Positions 42,783 to 53,234 of a DNA stretch of 64,000 nucleotides are shown piece by piece. The translations under genes and the position numbers were made by a program. How positions within the stretch are numbered: the first letter of the stretch is position 1; each line of letters begins with the position of its first letter. Under the pieces are notes generated by a model that was not told where the DNA came from, searched no databases, and saw nothing but the letters and a program-made list of their open reading frames with translations. The DNA comes from Chromatiales bacterium (GTDB taxonomy: Bacteria > Pseudomonadota > Gammaproteobacteria > Steroidobacterales > GCA-2729495): positions 1,051,054 through 1,115,053 of the forward strand of contig JACKNI010000001.1 in the NCBI GenBank assembly GCA_024234935.1, written 5' to 3'.

Positions 42783-44072
42783 TCAGGACAGCGCGAGCCG
42801 GTCCCGGGGAAAGTGACAGATGAAGCTGCTGCCCTGACCAAGCCGGCTGCGGATCTCCAGTTCCGCATCGTGCCTGCGCAGCGCGTACTTGACGATCGAC
42901 AGGCCAAGACCGGTGCCGCCACTCTGCCGTGCGCGGCCTCCGTCGGCCCGGTAAAATCGCTCGGTAACCCGCGGAATATCCGCCTCGGACATGCCGATAC
43001 CGGTGTCCACGACAGCCAGGTGGCCGCCCTCGCGATCGACATTCCAGCTGATGGTAATCCTGCCCTCCGCCGGCGTGTAGCGCACCGCATTGGCCACCAG
43101 GTTCGACACCACGGACTGAAGCTCGGACTCCTCGCCAAGGACATTGACGGCACTGTTGAGCTGCACGTCGATCTGTCCGCAAAAGCCCGGCAGACTTTGC
43201 GCATCGCGCCGGGCCAGCTCGATCAGCCCGGACACACTCACCACCCGGTCCCTGGCCACCGATTGCCCGGATTCGAGCTTCGACAGCTGCAACAGGTCCT
43301 CGACCAGCCGGAACATGCGCTGCACCTGCTCCTGCATTACCCGTACCGGCTGCCGCCAGGCAGAGGGCTTCTCCGGGTCATCACCCAGCGCATCAAGGTA
43401 GCCCATTATCACGGTCAGCGGGGTACGCAGCTCATGCGATGCGTTGGCAACGAAATCCCGCCGCACGCGCTCGATCCTCACCCGCTGACTGATATCCCGG
43501 ATCAGCAACAAGGTCTGGTTGGGCCCATAGGGAATCAAACGGCAGGACAACCAGGTATCGCCACCCGCCGGCGCGGGAATCTCCACGACCGGGCGCTCGG
43601 CAGGACTGCGCAGGTAGGCGATGAAATCCGGGTGCCGCAGCAGGTTCTCGATGCGCTGGCCACGATCCCCGCGCGCCTTGAGACCCAGCAACTGCCTCGC
43701 GGCCGAGTTGTAGTTCAGGATTTCATGCTGTGCGTTGAGTATCACACCACCGTCGGGAAACGCCTCTGTGGAGGCCCTCAACTCCTTGACCAGCCGGCGG
43801 AACCGCTTGCCACGCCGCTTTGCCTTGGTCTTGATGAACTGGATCCTGGCAAAAACCGGCGGCCAGGCCCCTTCGCCGTCAGGAATATCGGCTATCGAAC
43901 CGGTCGCCAGCCAGCGCTCCAGCCGATAGAGGTTGTAGAGATGCCAGCCCAGGGCGGCGAGTGCCACGATCAGCATGCCCAGCACCGGACTGTCGTAGAT
44001 CAGACCGATCAGAGCACCGGCGAGCAGCGCAAAGCCCAGCCGGAAGAGCGTCCAGGTCCAGATTCTGGGCAT
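42783..44072 (-). CDS. phoR: phosphate regulon sensor histidine kinase PhoR
   Basis: 429 residues: two N-terminal helices, a DUF3329/PAS region (residues about 95-200), the dimerisation histidine in FVANASHELRTPLTVIMGYL, and an HATPase domain with NAVRYTP, DTGIGM and GGTGLGLSIVKYAL. It phosphorylates PhoB when phosphate is scarce. It starts at the phoB stop (one-base TGATG overlap). Confidence 0.96.
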   Translation of the reverse strand: MPRIWTWTLFRLGFALLAGALIGLIYDSPVLGMLIVALAALGWHLYNLYRLERWLATGSIADIPDGEGAWPPVFARIQFIKTKAKRRGKRFRRLVKELRASTEAFPDGGVILNAQHEILNYNSAARQLLGLKARGDRGQRIENLLRHPDFIAYLRSPAERPVVEIPAPAGGDTWLSCRLIPYGPNQTLLLIRDISQRVRIERVRRDFVANASHELRTPLTVIMGYLDALGDDPEKPSAWRQPVRVMQEQVQRMFRLVEDLLQLSKLESGQSVARDRVVSVSGLIELARRDAQSLPGFCGQIDVQLNSAVNVLGEESELQSVVSNLVANAVRYTPAEGRITISWNVDREGGHLAVVDTGIGMSEADIPRVTERFYRADGGRARQSGGTGLGLSIVKYALRRHDAELEIRSRLGQGSSFICHFPRDRLALS

Positions 44073-44758
44073 CAGCAGACCGAAAAACGGTAACCGGCAC
44101 CACGGACAGTCTGCACGTAATGGTCTGCAGCAAAGTCCTCGAGTACCTGGCGAAGGCGACGGATGTGCACGTCGACCGTACGTTCCTCGACATAAACGTT
44201 CTGGCCCCAGACATTGTCGAGCACCTGCGTGCGGCTGTAGACGCGATCGGGATTTTCCATCAGGAATTTCAGCAAGCGGTATTCGGTCGGCCCGAGGCCG
44301 ATCTCGCGCTCGCCCGCATACACGCGATGGCTGACCGGATCCAGGCGCAGCTCACCGGCCACCAGCGGCTCATCCGCCGCCGGTGCCGAACGGCGCAGCA
44401 CGGCATTGACCCGTGACAGGAGTTCGCGTGGTGAAAACGGCTTGGTGATGTAATCGTCGGCGCCGCTGTCGAGCCCGAGCACACGGTCGCGCTCGTCGGC
44501 CCGGGCCGTCAACATGATGATCGGAATATCCCGGTTGGCCGGTTCACGCCGCAGGGTGCGGGTCAGCTCAAGGCCGCTCGAGTCAGGCAGCATCCAGTCC
44601 ACGAGGAGCAGGTCCGGACGCAAATCCGCAATCTGCCTGCGGGCGCTCGCCGAATCGCCAGCTTCATCGACTTCAAATCCGGCACGCGTCAGGTTGAACG
44701 CGATCATCTGCCGGATCGGCAGTTCGTCCTCGACCAGCAATATCCTGCGTGCGCTCAT
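44072..44758 (-). CDS. phoB: phosphate regulon response regulator PhoB
   Basis: 228 residues. A receiver domain with the phospho-acceptor in LLLVDWMLPDSSG and the switch lysine in DDYITKPFSPRELL is joined to an OmpR-type winged helix (EYRLLKFLMENPDRVYSRTQVLDNVWG...ERTVDVHIRRLRQVLE). It activates pst and other pho genes. ATG 44758 is chosen; ten further upstream codons are open without homology. It heads the phoBR-phoU-pstSCAB series. Confidence 0.96.
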   Translation of the reverse strand: MSARRILLVEDELPIRQMIAFNLTRAGFEVDEAGDSASARRQIADLRPDLLLVDWMLPDSSGLELTRTLRREPANRDIPIIMLTARADERDRVLGLDSGADDYITKPFSPRELLSRVNAVLRRSAPAADEPLVAGELRLDPVSHRVYAGEREIGLGPTEYRLLKFLMENPDRVYSRTQVLDNVWGQNVYVEERTVDVHIRRLRQVLEDFAADHYVQTVRGAGYRFSVC

Positions 44759-44796
44759 AAGCCCTGATGACGGCAGCCAGACGGGCATTTGAACAC

Positions 44797-44813
44797 GGTT
44801 TTATTACAAAACC
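44797..44813. promoter_or_regulatory. AT-rich palindrome upstream of phoB
   Basis: GGTTTT and AAAACC pair across ATTAC, in an otherwise GC-rich 97-base region before phoB. On the phoB strand the same stretch reads TTGTAATAAAACCGTGTT, a weak match to the two 7-base, 11-base-period repeats of a Pho box (5/7 and 3/7). It may be part of the phoB promoter. Confidence 0.3.
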
Positions 44814-44855
44814 ATGTCGCCCTCAACGCATGCCACTGCGGATCGCAGGCCGGCG

Positions 44856-45338
44856 CTACTCCGCAGCGCCGGTTTCCTGCTGCAGGTATGCGATCACGCT
44901 GGCGCGATCCTCGGGCTTGCGCAGGCCGACAAAGACCATGCGCGTGCCGGGGATGAAATCGCTGGGCCGGAGCAGGAACTTGTCCAGCGTCTCGGCAGAC
45001 CAGACCACCTCCGAGGCAGTCATCGGATCAGAGTAGGCAAAGCCCGGCGCAAGTCCCGCCTTGCGGCCGATGACACCATGCAGGTTGGGGCCGACCTTGT
45101 TCGGCCCGGCGGCCTCCAGGCTATGGCAGGCGCGGCACTGCAGAAATACGATCTGCCCCTTGGCCGGGTCCGCAGTGGCGAGCAGAGCGTTGATGTCGTA
45201 GCTGTCCGTTGCAGCCGCGGCTGCCGCCGGTGCGGCGCTGTTGCCTGCGGCCGGCGCACTGTTGACCTGCTGACCGCAGGCCGTCATCAGCGTACCCATG
45301 CCGAGTACTGCAATGGCGAATCGAAGGCTTTGAGGCAT
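44856..45338 (-). CDS. lipoprotein class I cytochrome c
   Basis: 160 residues. A lipoprotein signal ends LGMGTLMTAC (lipobox Cys about residue 21), followed by an Ala/Pro-rich linker (NSAPAAGNSAAPAAAAA) and a cytochrome c2-like domain with CRACH, GPNLHGVIGRKAGLAPGFAYSD and the methionine ligand in IPGTRMVFVGL. ATG 45338 follows AGGGAAAAAG. It starts 30 bases after the 2Fe-2S gene and is last in a four-gene redox operon, so it is a likely electron acceptor for that system. Confidence 0.9.
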   Translation of the reverse strand: MPQSLRFAIAVLGMGTLMTACGQQVNSAPAAGNSAAPAAAAAATDSYDINALLATADPAKGQIVFLQCRACHSLEAAGPNKVGPNLHGVIGRKAGLAPGFAYSDPMTASEVVWSAETLDKFLLRPSDFIPGTRMVFVGLRKPEDRASVIAYLQQETGAAE

Positions 45339-45368
45339 CTCTTTTTCCCTTTGTCTGTTGACCGGCAC

Positions 45369-45854
45369 TCAGCTTGTTGAATCGGGTGCGGCGCCATTAT
45401 CGCGCATCAGACCTGCTGCGCGATGAATGGCCTTGCGGATGCGCGGATAGGTTCCGCATCGGCAGATATTGGTAATCGACTGATCGATGGCCGCATCGTC
45501 AGGATCAGGTGTGGTTTTCAGGAAAGCGCTGACGGCCATGACCATGCCCGGCTGGCAGTAGCCGCATTGGGGAACCTGCTCATCGACCCAAGCCTGCTGA
45601 ACCGGATGCAGAAGATCAGCATTGCCCAGCCCCTCGATCGTGGTGACCGACTTGCCCGCCACCGCAGCGACCGGCAGCACACAGCAACGTGCCGCGACAC
45701 CGTCGATGTGGATGGTGCATGCGCCACACAGCGCAATGCCGCAGCCGTACTTGGTGCCGGTCAGGCCGAGCGTATCGCGCAACACCCACAGCAACGGCAT
45801 TGCGTCGGGGACATCGACCTCGACGGCGGCATCGTTGAGCGTGAACCTGATCAT
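45369..45854 (-). CDS. orphan (2Fe-2S) subunit of the xanthine-oxidase/isoquinoline-oxidoreductase type
   Basis: 161 residues with two 2Fe-2S domains: a plant-type site (C38, C43, C46, C58 in GCGIALCGACTIHIDG and RCC) and the helical site (C97, C100, C131, C133 in CGYCQPGM and CRCG). This is the small subunit that normally docks to a large molybdopterin subunit (IorB/CoxL type). No such subunit lies next to it or anywhere in the window. Instead it sits 18 bases after a DUF1838 gene and before a cytochrome c gene, downstream of a flavoprotein. Confidence 0.9.
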   Translation of the reverse strand: MIRFTLNDAAVEVDVPDAMPLLWVLRDTLGLTGTKYGCGIALCGACTIHIDGVAARCCVLPVAAVAGKSVTTIEGLGNADLLHPVQQAWVDEQVPQCGYCQPGMVMAVSAFLKTTPDPDDAAIDQSITNICRCGTYPRIRKAIHRAAGLMRDNGAAPDSTS

Positions 45855-45872
45855 CGAGCTTGCGGCAAGCGC

Positions 45873-46721
45873 TTATGCCGTCGCACCCCGGGCCGGATTG
45901 ACCGTCAGCATGGCCGGATATTCCTGCTCGGCGCGCTTTCGATAGTCGGCCGGCAACTCGTCGATCGAGCGGAGCTTCGCGCCACCCGCATGCCAGACGA
46001 TGTGACCCGGCCGGTCACCCATATCCATCCATTTGAGCCACGGCATGTGTACCGTCGAACCGAACACGACCGGCACGCTGTCGAGCCGCGTATTCAGGAA
46101 ATCCTTCTGACTGGCAAACATCGTCTGCTGCTGCCAGCGGGGTGGCGACATGCCGGGCGGATAACGCGTCCAGTTGTGCAGCCAGACCATGTCGCGCGCG
46201 AAGGTCCAGTCGAGGATCAGCGGCTCTTCCGGCAGCTGCTCGAGCATGCGGGTGAAGCGGATCCCTTTCACCGAATAGTTGAAACCGCGACCTGCCCCGC
46301 CACCCTGCACAGCTGGCACAACCTGGTTGATGGCTCCGGTATAGGGGTTCTTGAACTCTGACAGCGGCGCACCGGTTTCGACATCGTGAAAAAAGGTCAG
46401 CGTATTGCCGATCAGCTCGTAGGCGCCGTCCGGCAGATGACGCATCCAGTAGAGTTCCATGCCCTGGAATTTCACGAGCGGCCGCGGATGCTCGCCGGGC
46501 ACCACACCGAGGATCGTGCCGTCATACCACCACGGCACGTCGCGTTCCCCGAGGCTCGCCGTCATGCGCACCAGGGCGCGCAGGTTGTTCTCCGGCAGCG
46601 TGAGGTCCGGCGCACGTGCCGGCGGACTGCCCGCCACACCGGGCAACGCATCGCTGGTGGTACCGAGGGCCAGCAGACCCAGACCGGCAGTGAAGGATCG
46701 GCGGGTGACCGGTGTATGCAT
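45873..46721 (-). CDS. Tat-exported DUF1838 family protein
   Basis: 282 residues. A twin-arginine signal (TRRSFTAGLGLLALG) heads the protein, pointing to export in folded form, often with a cofactor. The body has the DUF1838 hallmarks: GMELYWMRHLPDG, GFNYSVKGIRFTRMLEQLP and VWLHNWTRYPPGM. The function of DUF1838 is not established. It starts 35 bases after the flavoprotein stop. Confidence 0.85.
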   Translation of the reverse strand: MHTPVTRRSFTAGLGLLALGTTSDALPGVAGSPPARAPDLTLPENNLRALVRMTASLGERDVPWWYDGTILGVVPGEHPRPLVKFQGMELYWMRHLPDGAYELIGNTLTFFHDVETGAPLSEFKNPYTGAINQVVPAVQGGGAGRGFNYSVKGIRFTRMLEQLPEEPLILDWTFARDMVWLHNWTRYPPGMSPPRWQQQTMFASQKDFLNTRLDSVPVVFGSTVHMPWLKWMDMGDRPGHIVWHAGGAKLRSIDELPADYRKRAEQEYPAMLTVNPARGATA

Positions 46722-46756
46722 ACGGATACTCGCTCCATGGCCCGCAGGAGGGCCGT

Positions 46757-48322
46757 TTACAGACCCAGCGCGCCGGGGTTCATCAGGTTCTTCGGGTCGA
46801 CCGACTGCTTCAGCTCGCGCAGCAAGCGCGCCGCTTCAGGATTGCGGCCGCGCATATACGGATAGGACTTGCCGACCTGCATGTGCACGCCACCGACCGT
46901 CGCGAAGATGTCGTTGATCTTCGCCCGCAGCTCGCGGACCAGCGCCCGGCCTTCCGGATTTGCCGGATACTCGGGCAAGGTGTCCAGATACTCTTTGGGC
47001 AGAAAACGCTTGTGGAATGGCGTGCGGTCGTCCTCCCAGTAGAACACCGGTTCGTAGAGGAAGACGTGAGTGTTGATCGTCATGTACATCGCGCCCTTCT
47101 CGACCTTCGCCTTGCTCATGCGCCCGGCATTCTCCGCGTAGAGCTGCTGCAGCTTCTGGTAAAACTCCTGCATCTTCGAGAAGGGAATGAGTCCGTGCTG
47201 CGGCACCCAGCGCTCGCCTTTGGGCCCGAGGATCGGATAGAGCGGAATGAAGGGCATGGCACGGATCACTGTCGGCATGGTGTTGGCTGTTTCCGTGCCG
47301 AAGCGTTTCATGGCGTCGCGAATCAGCGCGAGCTTCGCGTTGACCTCGGCCTGGCAGACACCCTCAACGGTGTAGTGCGCCGAGTAGTTATAGCCAGCCA
47401 GAAAGCGCTTGCCGGCAATTGCCATCTTGAGAAGGCGGAATCCGGCCTGCACCGGATTGCGCGCGGTTTTTGCCACCGCCCACGCCGCACCAATCGCATC
47501 GCTGGCACTGGTCTTGCTCAGCTGCCCCTGCTGCAGCTTCGGATCGAGGCCGAAGTTGTCGGCGACCACACCCTCGCGGGCGGCAGCGGCCATGCCGCCC
47601 GACATGTTTTCGAAGGTATCGAAACCGAAGGATGCGGCACCATGAAACGGCGGGGTCTTGATCAGCCGCAGCGAAATACGCGCCTTGAAGCCCAGCGCAC
47701 CCGCATCACCGGTGAACAGGCCGGTCAGATCCGGTCCGTACCAGCGGAAAAACGGCACGCCGTTCAGCGCGGCACCCGAACTGGTCCTCAGGATCTCGCC
47801 ATTCGCCAGCACGATATCGAAGCCCAGCACGGCATCGGCCGACACGCCAAAATTTCCTGAACCGAGACTCGCGCTGTTCTGGGACATCGAACCACCCACG
47901 GTGGCCTTGATCCCGGAAAACGGTCCCCAGAAGGTGGTGCGCAGACCCTGCTTTGCAAGTTCCTGCCACAGCTCTGCCCAGGTCAGGCCCGGCTCTACCG
48001 TGACATACATGTCGGTGGCATTGATCTCGACGATGCGATTCAGCCGGCTCGTATCGAGCAGTATCGAATTGGCTGTGGTTGGCAGATAACCATCCGTGTA
48101 TGAGGCACCACCCCCGCGCGGCACGACTGCAACACCCGCTGAGGTAATTGTCCGTACAGCCTTCTGCAGTTCCTCAACCGTCGCCGGTTGCACTACTGCC
48201 AGCGGAATCTCCAGCTGGTTGTAGACGTCCATCGCGTAGAACGACCGGTCAGCATCGCTGGTGAGGACATTGGGCTGGCCGACGATCGCGGCAAGATCGC
48301 TAAGCAGGTTGCTGGCAGACAT
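46757..48322 (-). CDS. FAD-binding oxidoreductase of the vanillyl-alcohol-oxidase/PCMH fold
   Basis: 521 residues. The FAD-binding PCMH domain is marked by PRGGGASYTDGYLP, VEPGLTWAELWQELAKQGL, and GGSMSQNSASLGSGNFGVSADAVLGFDIVLANGEIL. A C-terminal oxidase domain ends DPKNLMNPGALGL, as in the 4-cresol dehydrogenase and glycolate-oxidase groups. No signal peptide is visible. ATG 48322 is preferred over an adjacent TTG, with AGGAG seven bases upstream. A cytochrome c three genes downstream recalls the PchF-PchC pair. The substrate is probably an alcohol or phenol, but this is inference. Confidence 0.88.
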   Translation of the reverse strand: MSASNLLSDLAAIVGQPNVLTSDADRSFYAMDVYNQLEIPLAVVQPATVEELQKAVRTITSAGVAVVPRGGGASYTDGYLPTTANSILLDTSRLNRIVEINATDMYVTVEPGLTWAELWQELAKQGLRTTFWGPFSGIKATVGGSMSQNSASLGSGNFGVSADAVLGFDIVLANGEILRTSSGAALNGVPFFRWYGPDLTGLFTGDAGALGFKARISLRLIKTPPFHGAASFGFDTFENMSGGMAAAAREGVVADNFGLDPKLQQGQLSKTSASDAIGAAWAVAKTARNPVQAGFRLLKMAIAGKRFLAGYNYSAHYTVEGVCQAEVNAKLALIRDAMKRFGTETANTMPTVIRAMPFIPLYPILGPKGERWVPQHGLIPFSKMQEFYQKLQQLYAENAGRMSKAKVEKGAMYMTINTHVFLYEPVFYWEDDRTPFHKRFLPKEYLDTLPEYPANPEGRALVRELRAKINDIFATVGGVHMQVGKSYPYMRGRNPEAARLLRELKQSVDPKNLMNPGALGL

Positions 48323-48434
48323 CAAAAACTCCTGGAGAAAAGATTGCGGGACCGGATTTGACGGATCCGGCCTGGCAGGGCCGCTAGCCTACGGCCCGTC
48401 TACCTGTTTGGGAAGAAGGCCTTGGGAGCCGCGG

Positions 48435-49055
48435 TCACTCTCCGGTCGCTGCCGGCCGCGAATACACCGCCATCAGCTCGGCCACACCCAGCGAATTGGC
48501 ATTGACGTTGAAGCCGACCAGGGCAGCCGTGGCGGTCGGCGGCAAGTCAAGCTTCTCGACCTTCAGCGCATGCAGCCGGAAGAAGTAGCGGTGTGGCTTG
48601 TCGCCTGCCGGCGGGCACGGACCACCGTAGCCTGCCGTACCGAAGTCTGTATTCCCCTGCACCGCACCGACCGGCATCAGGCCAGCGGCCGGATCGCCGG
48701 CCCGGCTGACCAGTGCGTTTACCCTGGCCGGAATGTTGTAAACCACCCAGTGCCACCAGCCACTGCCGGTGGGGGCATCCGGGTCATGGACCATCAGGGC
48801 AAAACTCTTCGTGCCGGCCGGGGCATTGCTCCAGCTGAGAGCAGGCGAGATGTTGCCTCCGCTGCAACCGAAGCCGTTGTAGACCTGCGGCAAACGGATC
48901 GGCGCACCTGGCATCAGGTCGGGGCTCGACAGCCGAAAGGCGGGGGTGGCAGCTGGCGCGGCATCTTCAGCCAGGGCAGCACCTGGTATCAGGAGCGCGG
49001 CACCAAGCGTCAGGCTGGCCAGTGCAAGCAGGGTAGCGGTTACAGAACGCAGCAT
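48435..49055 (-). CDS. exported YbhB/YbcL (Raf kinase inhibitor-like, PEBP) protein
   Basis: 206 residues with a signal peptide (LRSVTATLLALASLTLGAALLIPGAALA) and a PEBP domain: NGFGCSGGNISPALSW, ALMVHDPDAPTGSGWWHWVVYNIP and the YGGPCPPAGDKPHRYFFRLHAL block. The function of bacterial members is unclear. ATG 49055 is supported by GGAG seven to eight bases upstream. Between it and the flavoprotein start are 112 bases (48323-48434) with no recognised element. Confidence 0.93.
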   Translation of the reverse strand: MLRSVTATLLALASLTLGAALLIPGAALAEDAAPAATPAFRLSSPDLMPGAPIRLPQVYNGFGCSGGNISPALSWSNAPAGTKSFALMVHDPDAPTGSGWWHWVVYNIPARVNALVSRAGDPAAGLMPVGAVQGNTDFGTAGYGGPCPPAGDKPHRYFFRLHALKVEKLDLPPTATAALVGFNVNANSLGVAELMAVYSRPAATGE

Positions 49056-49094
49056 GGCGATACTCCATATACGTGTTCTGGAGACAGGGTACAT

Positions 49095-51012
<1,918 letters not shown>

Positions 51013-51020
<8 letters not shown>

Positions 51021-52065
51021 CGATGTAGTACATCTCGACCTTGTCATCCTTGCGCTGGCTGGCCCGCAACTCACTGTAGCGGTCTTCCCTTGCGCCCCAG
51101 ACACCGCTTATCAGTGCGCGCAGCTCTTCGTCGGTCGCACCGGCGCGCATCGGGTTCTTGAGGTCCGTACCTCTGGACGCAAACAGGCAGGTAAAGAGCT
51201 GCCCGTCGGATGACAGGCGCGCGCGCGTACAGGAGCCACAAAAGGGTTCGGATACCGAGGAGATAAAACCGACTTCGCCCGCACCGTCATCGAACTGGTA
51301 TCGCTCGGCCACTTCACCGTGGTAGTTCGGCTGCACCGCTGTGAGCGGCCAGCGCGCACCGATCATGGCCAGCAACTCGCGCGACGGTACGCAGTCGCTT
51401 CGCTGCCAGTGATTGATGGTGCCGACATCCATGTACTCGATGAAACGCACGATCACACCCGTACCCCGGAAGCGCTCGACCAGATGGAGGACCGTGTGTT
51501 CGTTCATGCCGCGCTTGACGACAGTGTTGATCTTGATCGGTGTGAGTCCCGCAGTGAGTGCGGCGGCAATGCCTTCCAGCACCTGCTCCGTGCTGCCCCG
51601 TCCACCGCTCATCAGCAGAAACACTTCCTCATTCAGGGAATCCAGGCTGACAGTTACCCGCGACAGGCCTGCTGCCTTCAGCGCCGCCGCATGTTGCGCA
51701 AGCAGGATGCCGTTCGTGGTAAGCGCCACATCATCGATGCCAGGCACACGACTCAGGTCGCCGACCAGGTCGGCGATGCCGGGACGGAGCAAAGGTTCGC
51801 CGCCGGTGAGTCGCAGCTTGTGCGCACCGAGCCCGGAAAAAACATGGGCGAGCCGCAGGATCTCCTCGAAGGACAGGCGTTCGCTGCTCTTCAGGAACTG
51901 GAAATCCTTGTGATACTTGTCCTCCGGCATGCAATAGGGACACCGGAAATTGCAGCGATCCATGACCGAGATGCGCAGATCCCGGAGCGGGCGGCTGCGC
52001 CGGTCGAGCAGATCCGCAGGCCCGTCTTCCGTGCGCTGAACCAGCTTGACGACTTTTTCTGTCAT
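51013..52065 (-). CDS. moaA: GTP 3',8-cyclase (molybdenum cofactor biosynthesis)
   Basis: 350 residues. Radical SAM motif CNFRCPYC near residue 40, TGGEPLLRPG, and a second 4Fe-4S site in EPFCGSCTRARLSSDGQLFTCLF. The C-terminus ends YYIGG, matching the conserved Gly-Gly tail needed for activity. It converts GTP to 3',8-cyclo-GTP, the substrate of MoaC. ATG 52065 has GGAG eight bases upstream. The first 23 codons of a longer open frame are REP sequence and are excluded. Confidence 0.96.
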
Positions 52066-52104
52066 TTCCTGCACTCCTGGCATCGATGGTAGCAGAGGCC
52101 CGAT

Positions 52105-52160
52105 GGGAGCGGCTTCAGCCGCGATCATGGCCAAAAGGAATCGCGGCTGAAGCCGCTCCT
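52105..52160. repeat. REP pair (inverted arms)
   Basis: GGAGCGGCTTCAGCCGCGAT (52106-52125) and ATCGCGGCTGAAGCCGCTCC (52140-52159) are perfect inverted copies around 14 bases. Each arm is itself a hairpin (GCGGCTTCAGCCGC). The pair lies between the divergent moaA and quinone-reductase genes, an unusual place for a REP. The right arm continues TAC, giving an intact GAAGCCGCTCCTAC identical to the site used by the IS110 element at 55.6 kb. Confidence 0.9.
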
Positions 52161-52196
52161 ACTTATACTGGGCCTGACTTCCGATTCGAGCGCACC

Positions 52197-53216
52197 ATGA
52201 CCGCTTCTGCCCGCCTGCCCGACACCATGCTGTGTATGGAGATTACCCAGCCTGGCCCGCCAGATGTTATGCAGCCTTGTCGGCGCAGTGTGCCAAACGT
52301 GCAGCCGGGCGAGGTTCTGATCCGGGTGGTGGCTGCCGGCGTCAACCGTCCCGACTGCCTGCAGCGCAGCGGCAACTACCCGCCGCCGCCGGGCGCCTCC
52401 GACCTGCCGGGACTCGAAGTCGCCGGCATCGTGGTCGCCACGGCGGACGACGTCGGCACACCTGCAGTCGGCGACCGGGTCTGCGCGCTCGTCGCTGGCG
52501 GCGGCTACGCGGAATACTGCACGGCGCCTGCGTTGCAGTGCCTGCCGGTACCCGCCGCACTGACCCTGATCGAAGCGGCGGCAGTTCCGGAGACCTTCTT
52601 CACGGTCTGGACCAATGTCTTCGAACGAGGCCGGCTGCAACCCGGTGAAACGCTGCTGGTACACGGCGGGGCGAGCGGCATCGGCACCACCGCAATCCAG
52701 CTCGGCACCGCCTTCGGTGCCCGCGTCTACGCCACCGCCGGCAACGATGCCAAGCTGGCGCTGTGCGAAAAGCTCGGTGCGCTTCGCGCGATCAACTATC
52801 GCAGCGAGAAGTTTTACGCGGTAATGCGCGAGCAGACCGGCGATTCCGGCGTGGATGTGATCCTGGACATGGTCGGCGCGCCGTACTTTGCCGACAACAT
52901 CCGCCTGCTGCGCGATGACGGCCGTCTGGTCATCATCGCCGTGCTCGGTGGTACAAAGACCGAGGTGAATCTCGGCCAGGTGCTGGTCAAACGCCTGACG
53001 GTGACCGGCTCCACGCTGCGCAGCCGCCCTGTCGCCGAGAAAGGCCGGATTGCCCGTGCACTGGAACAGCAGGTGTGGCCGCTGCTGGAGCGTCGGCAGA
53101 TCGCGCCGGTGATCCAGGATGTGCTGCCGCTGCACGCCGTCGCACAGGCACATCAGCGGCTCGAAGCCAACGAATCGATGGGAAAAATTGTCTTGCGGGT
53201 CACCGATGAACTCTGA
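52197..53216 (+). CDS. NAD(P)H-quinone oxidoreductase, zinc-independent MDR family
   Basis: 339 residues of the quinone oxidoreductase branch. GroES-like N-terminal domain (GEVLIRVVAAGVNRPDCLQRSGNYPPPPGASDLPGLEVAG), then a Rossmann fold with VHGGASGIGTTAIQLG as nucleotide-binding loop. The structural and catalytic zinc cysteines of alcohol dehydrogenases are absent, as in QOR/PIG3. It reduces quinones or enals. It starts 37 bases after a REP pair; the xdhC gene follows 18 bases later. Confidence 0.93.
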   Translation: MTASARLPDTMLCMEITQPGPPDVMQPCRRSVPNVQPGEVLIRVVAAGVNRPDCLQRSGNYPPPPGASDLPGLEVAGIVVATADDVGTPAVGDRVCALVAGGGYAEYCTAPALQCLPVPAALTLIEAAAVPETFFTVWTNVFERGRLQPGETLLVHGGASGIGTTAIQLGTAFGARVYATAGNDAKLALCEKLGALRAINYRSEKFYAVMREQTGDSGVDVILDMVGAPYFADNIRLLRDDGRLVIIAVLGGTKTEVNLGQVLVKRLTVTGSTLRSRPVAEKGRIARALEQQVWPLLERRQIAPVIQDVLPLHAVAQAHQRLEANESMGKIVLRVTDEL

Positions 53217-53234
53217 ACAGACCAGGATCGCGGC

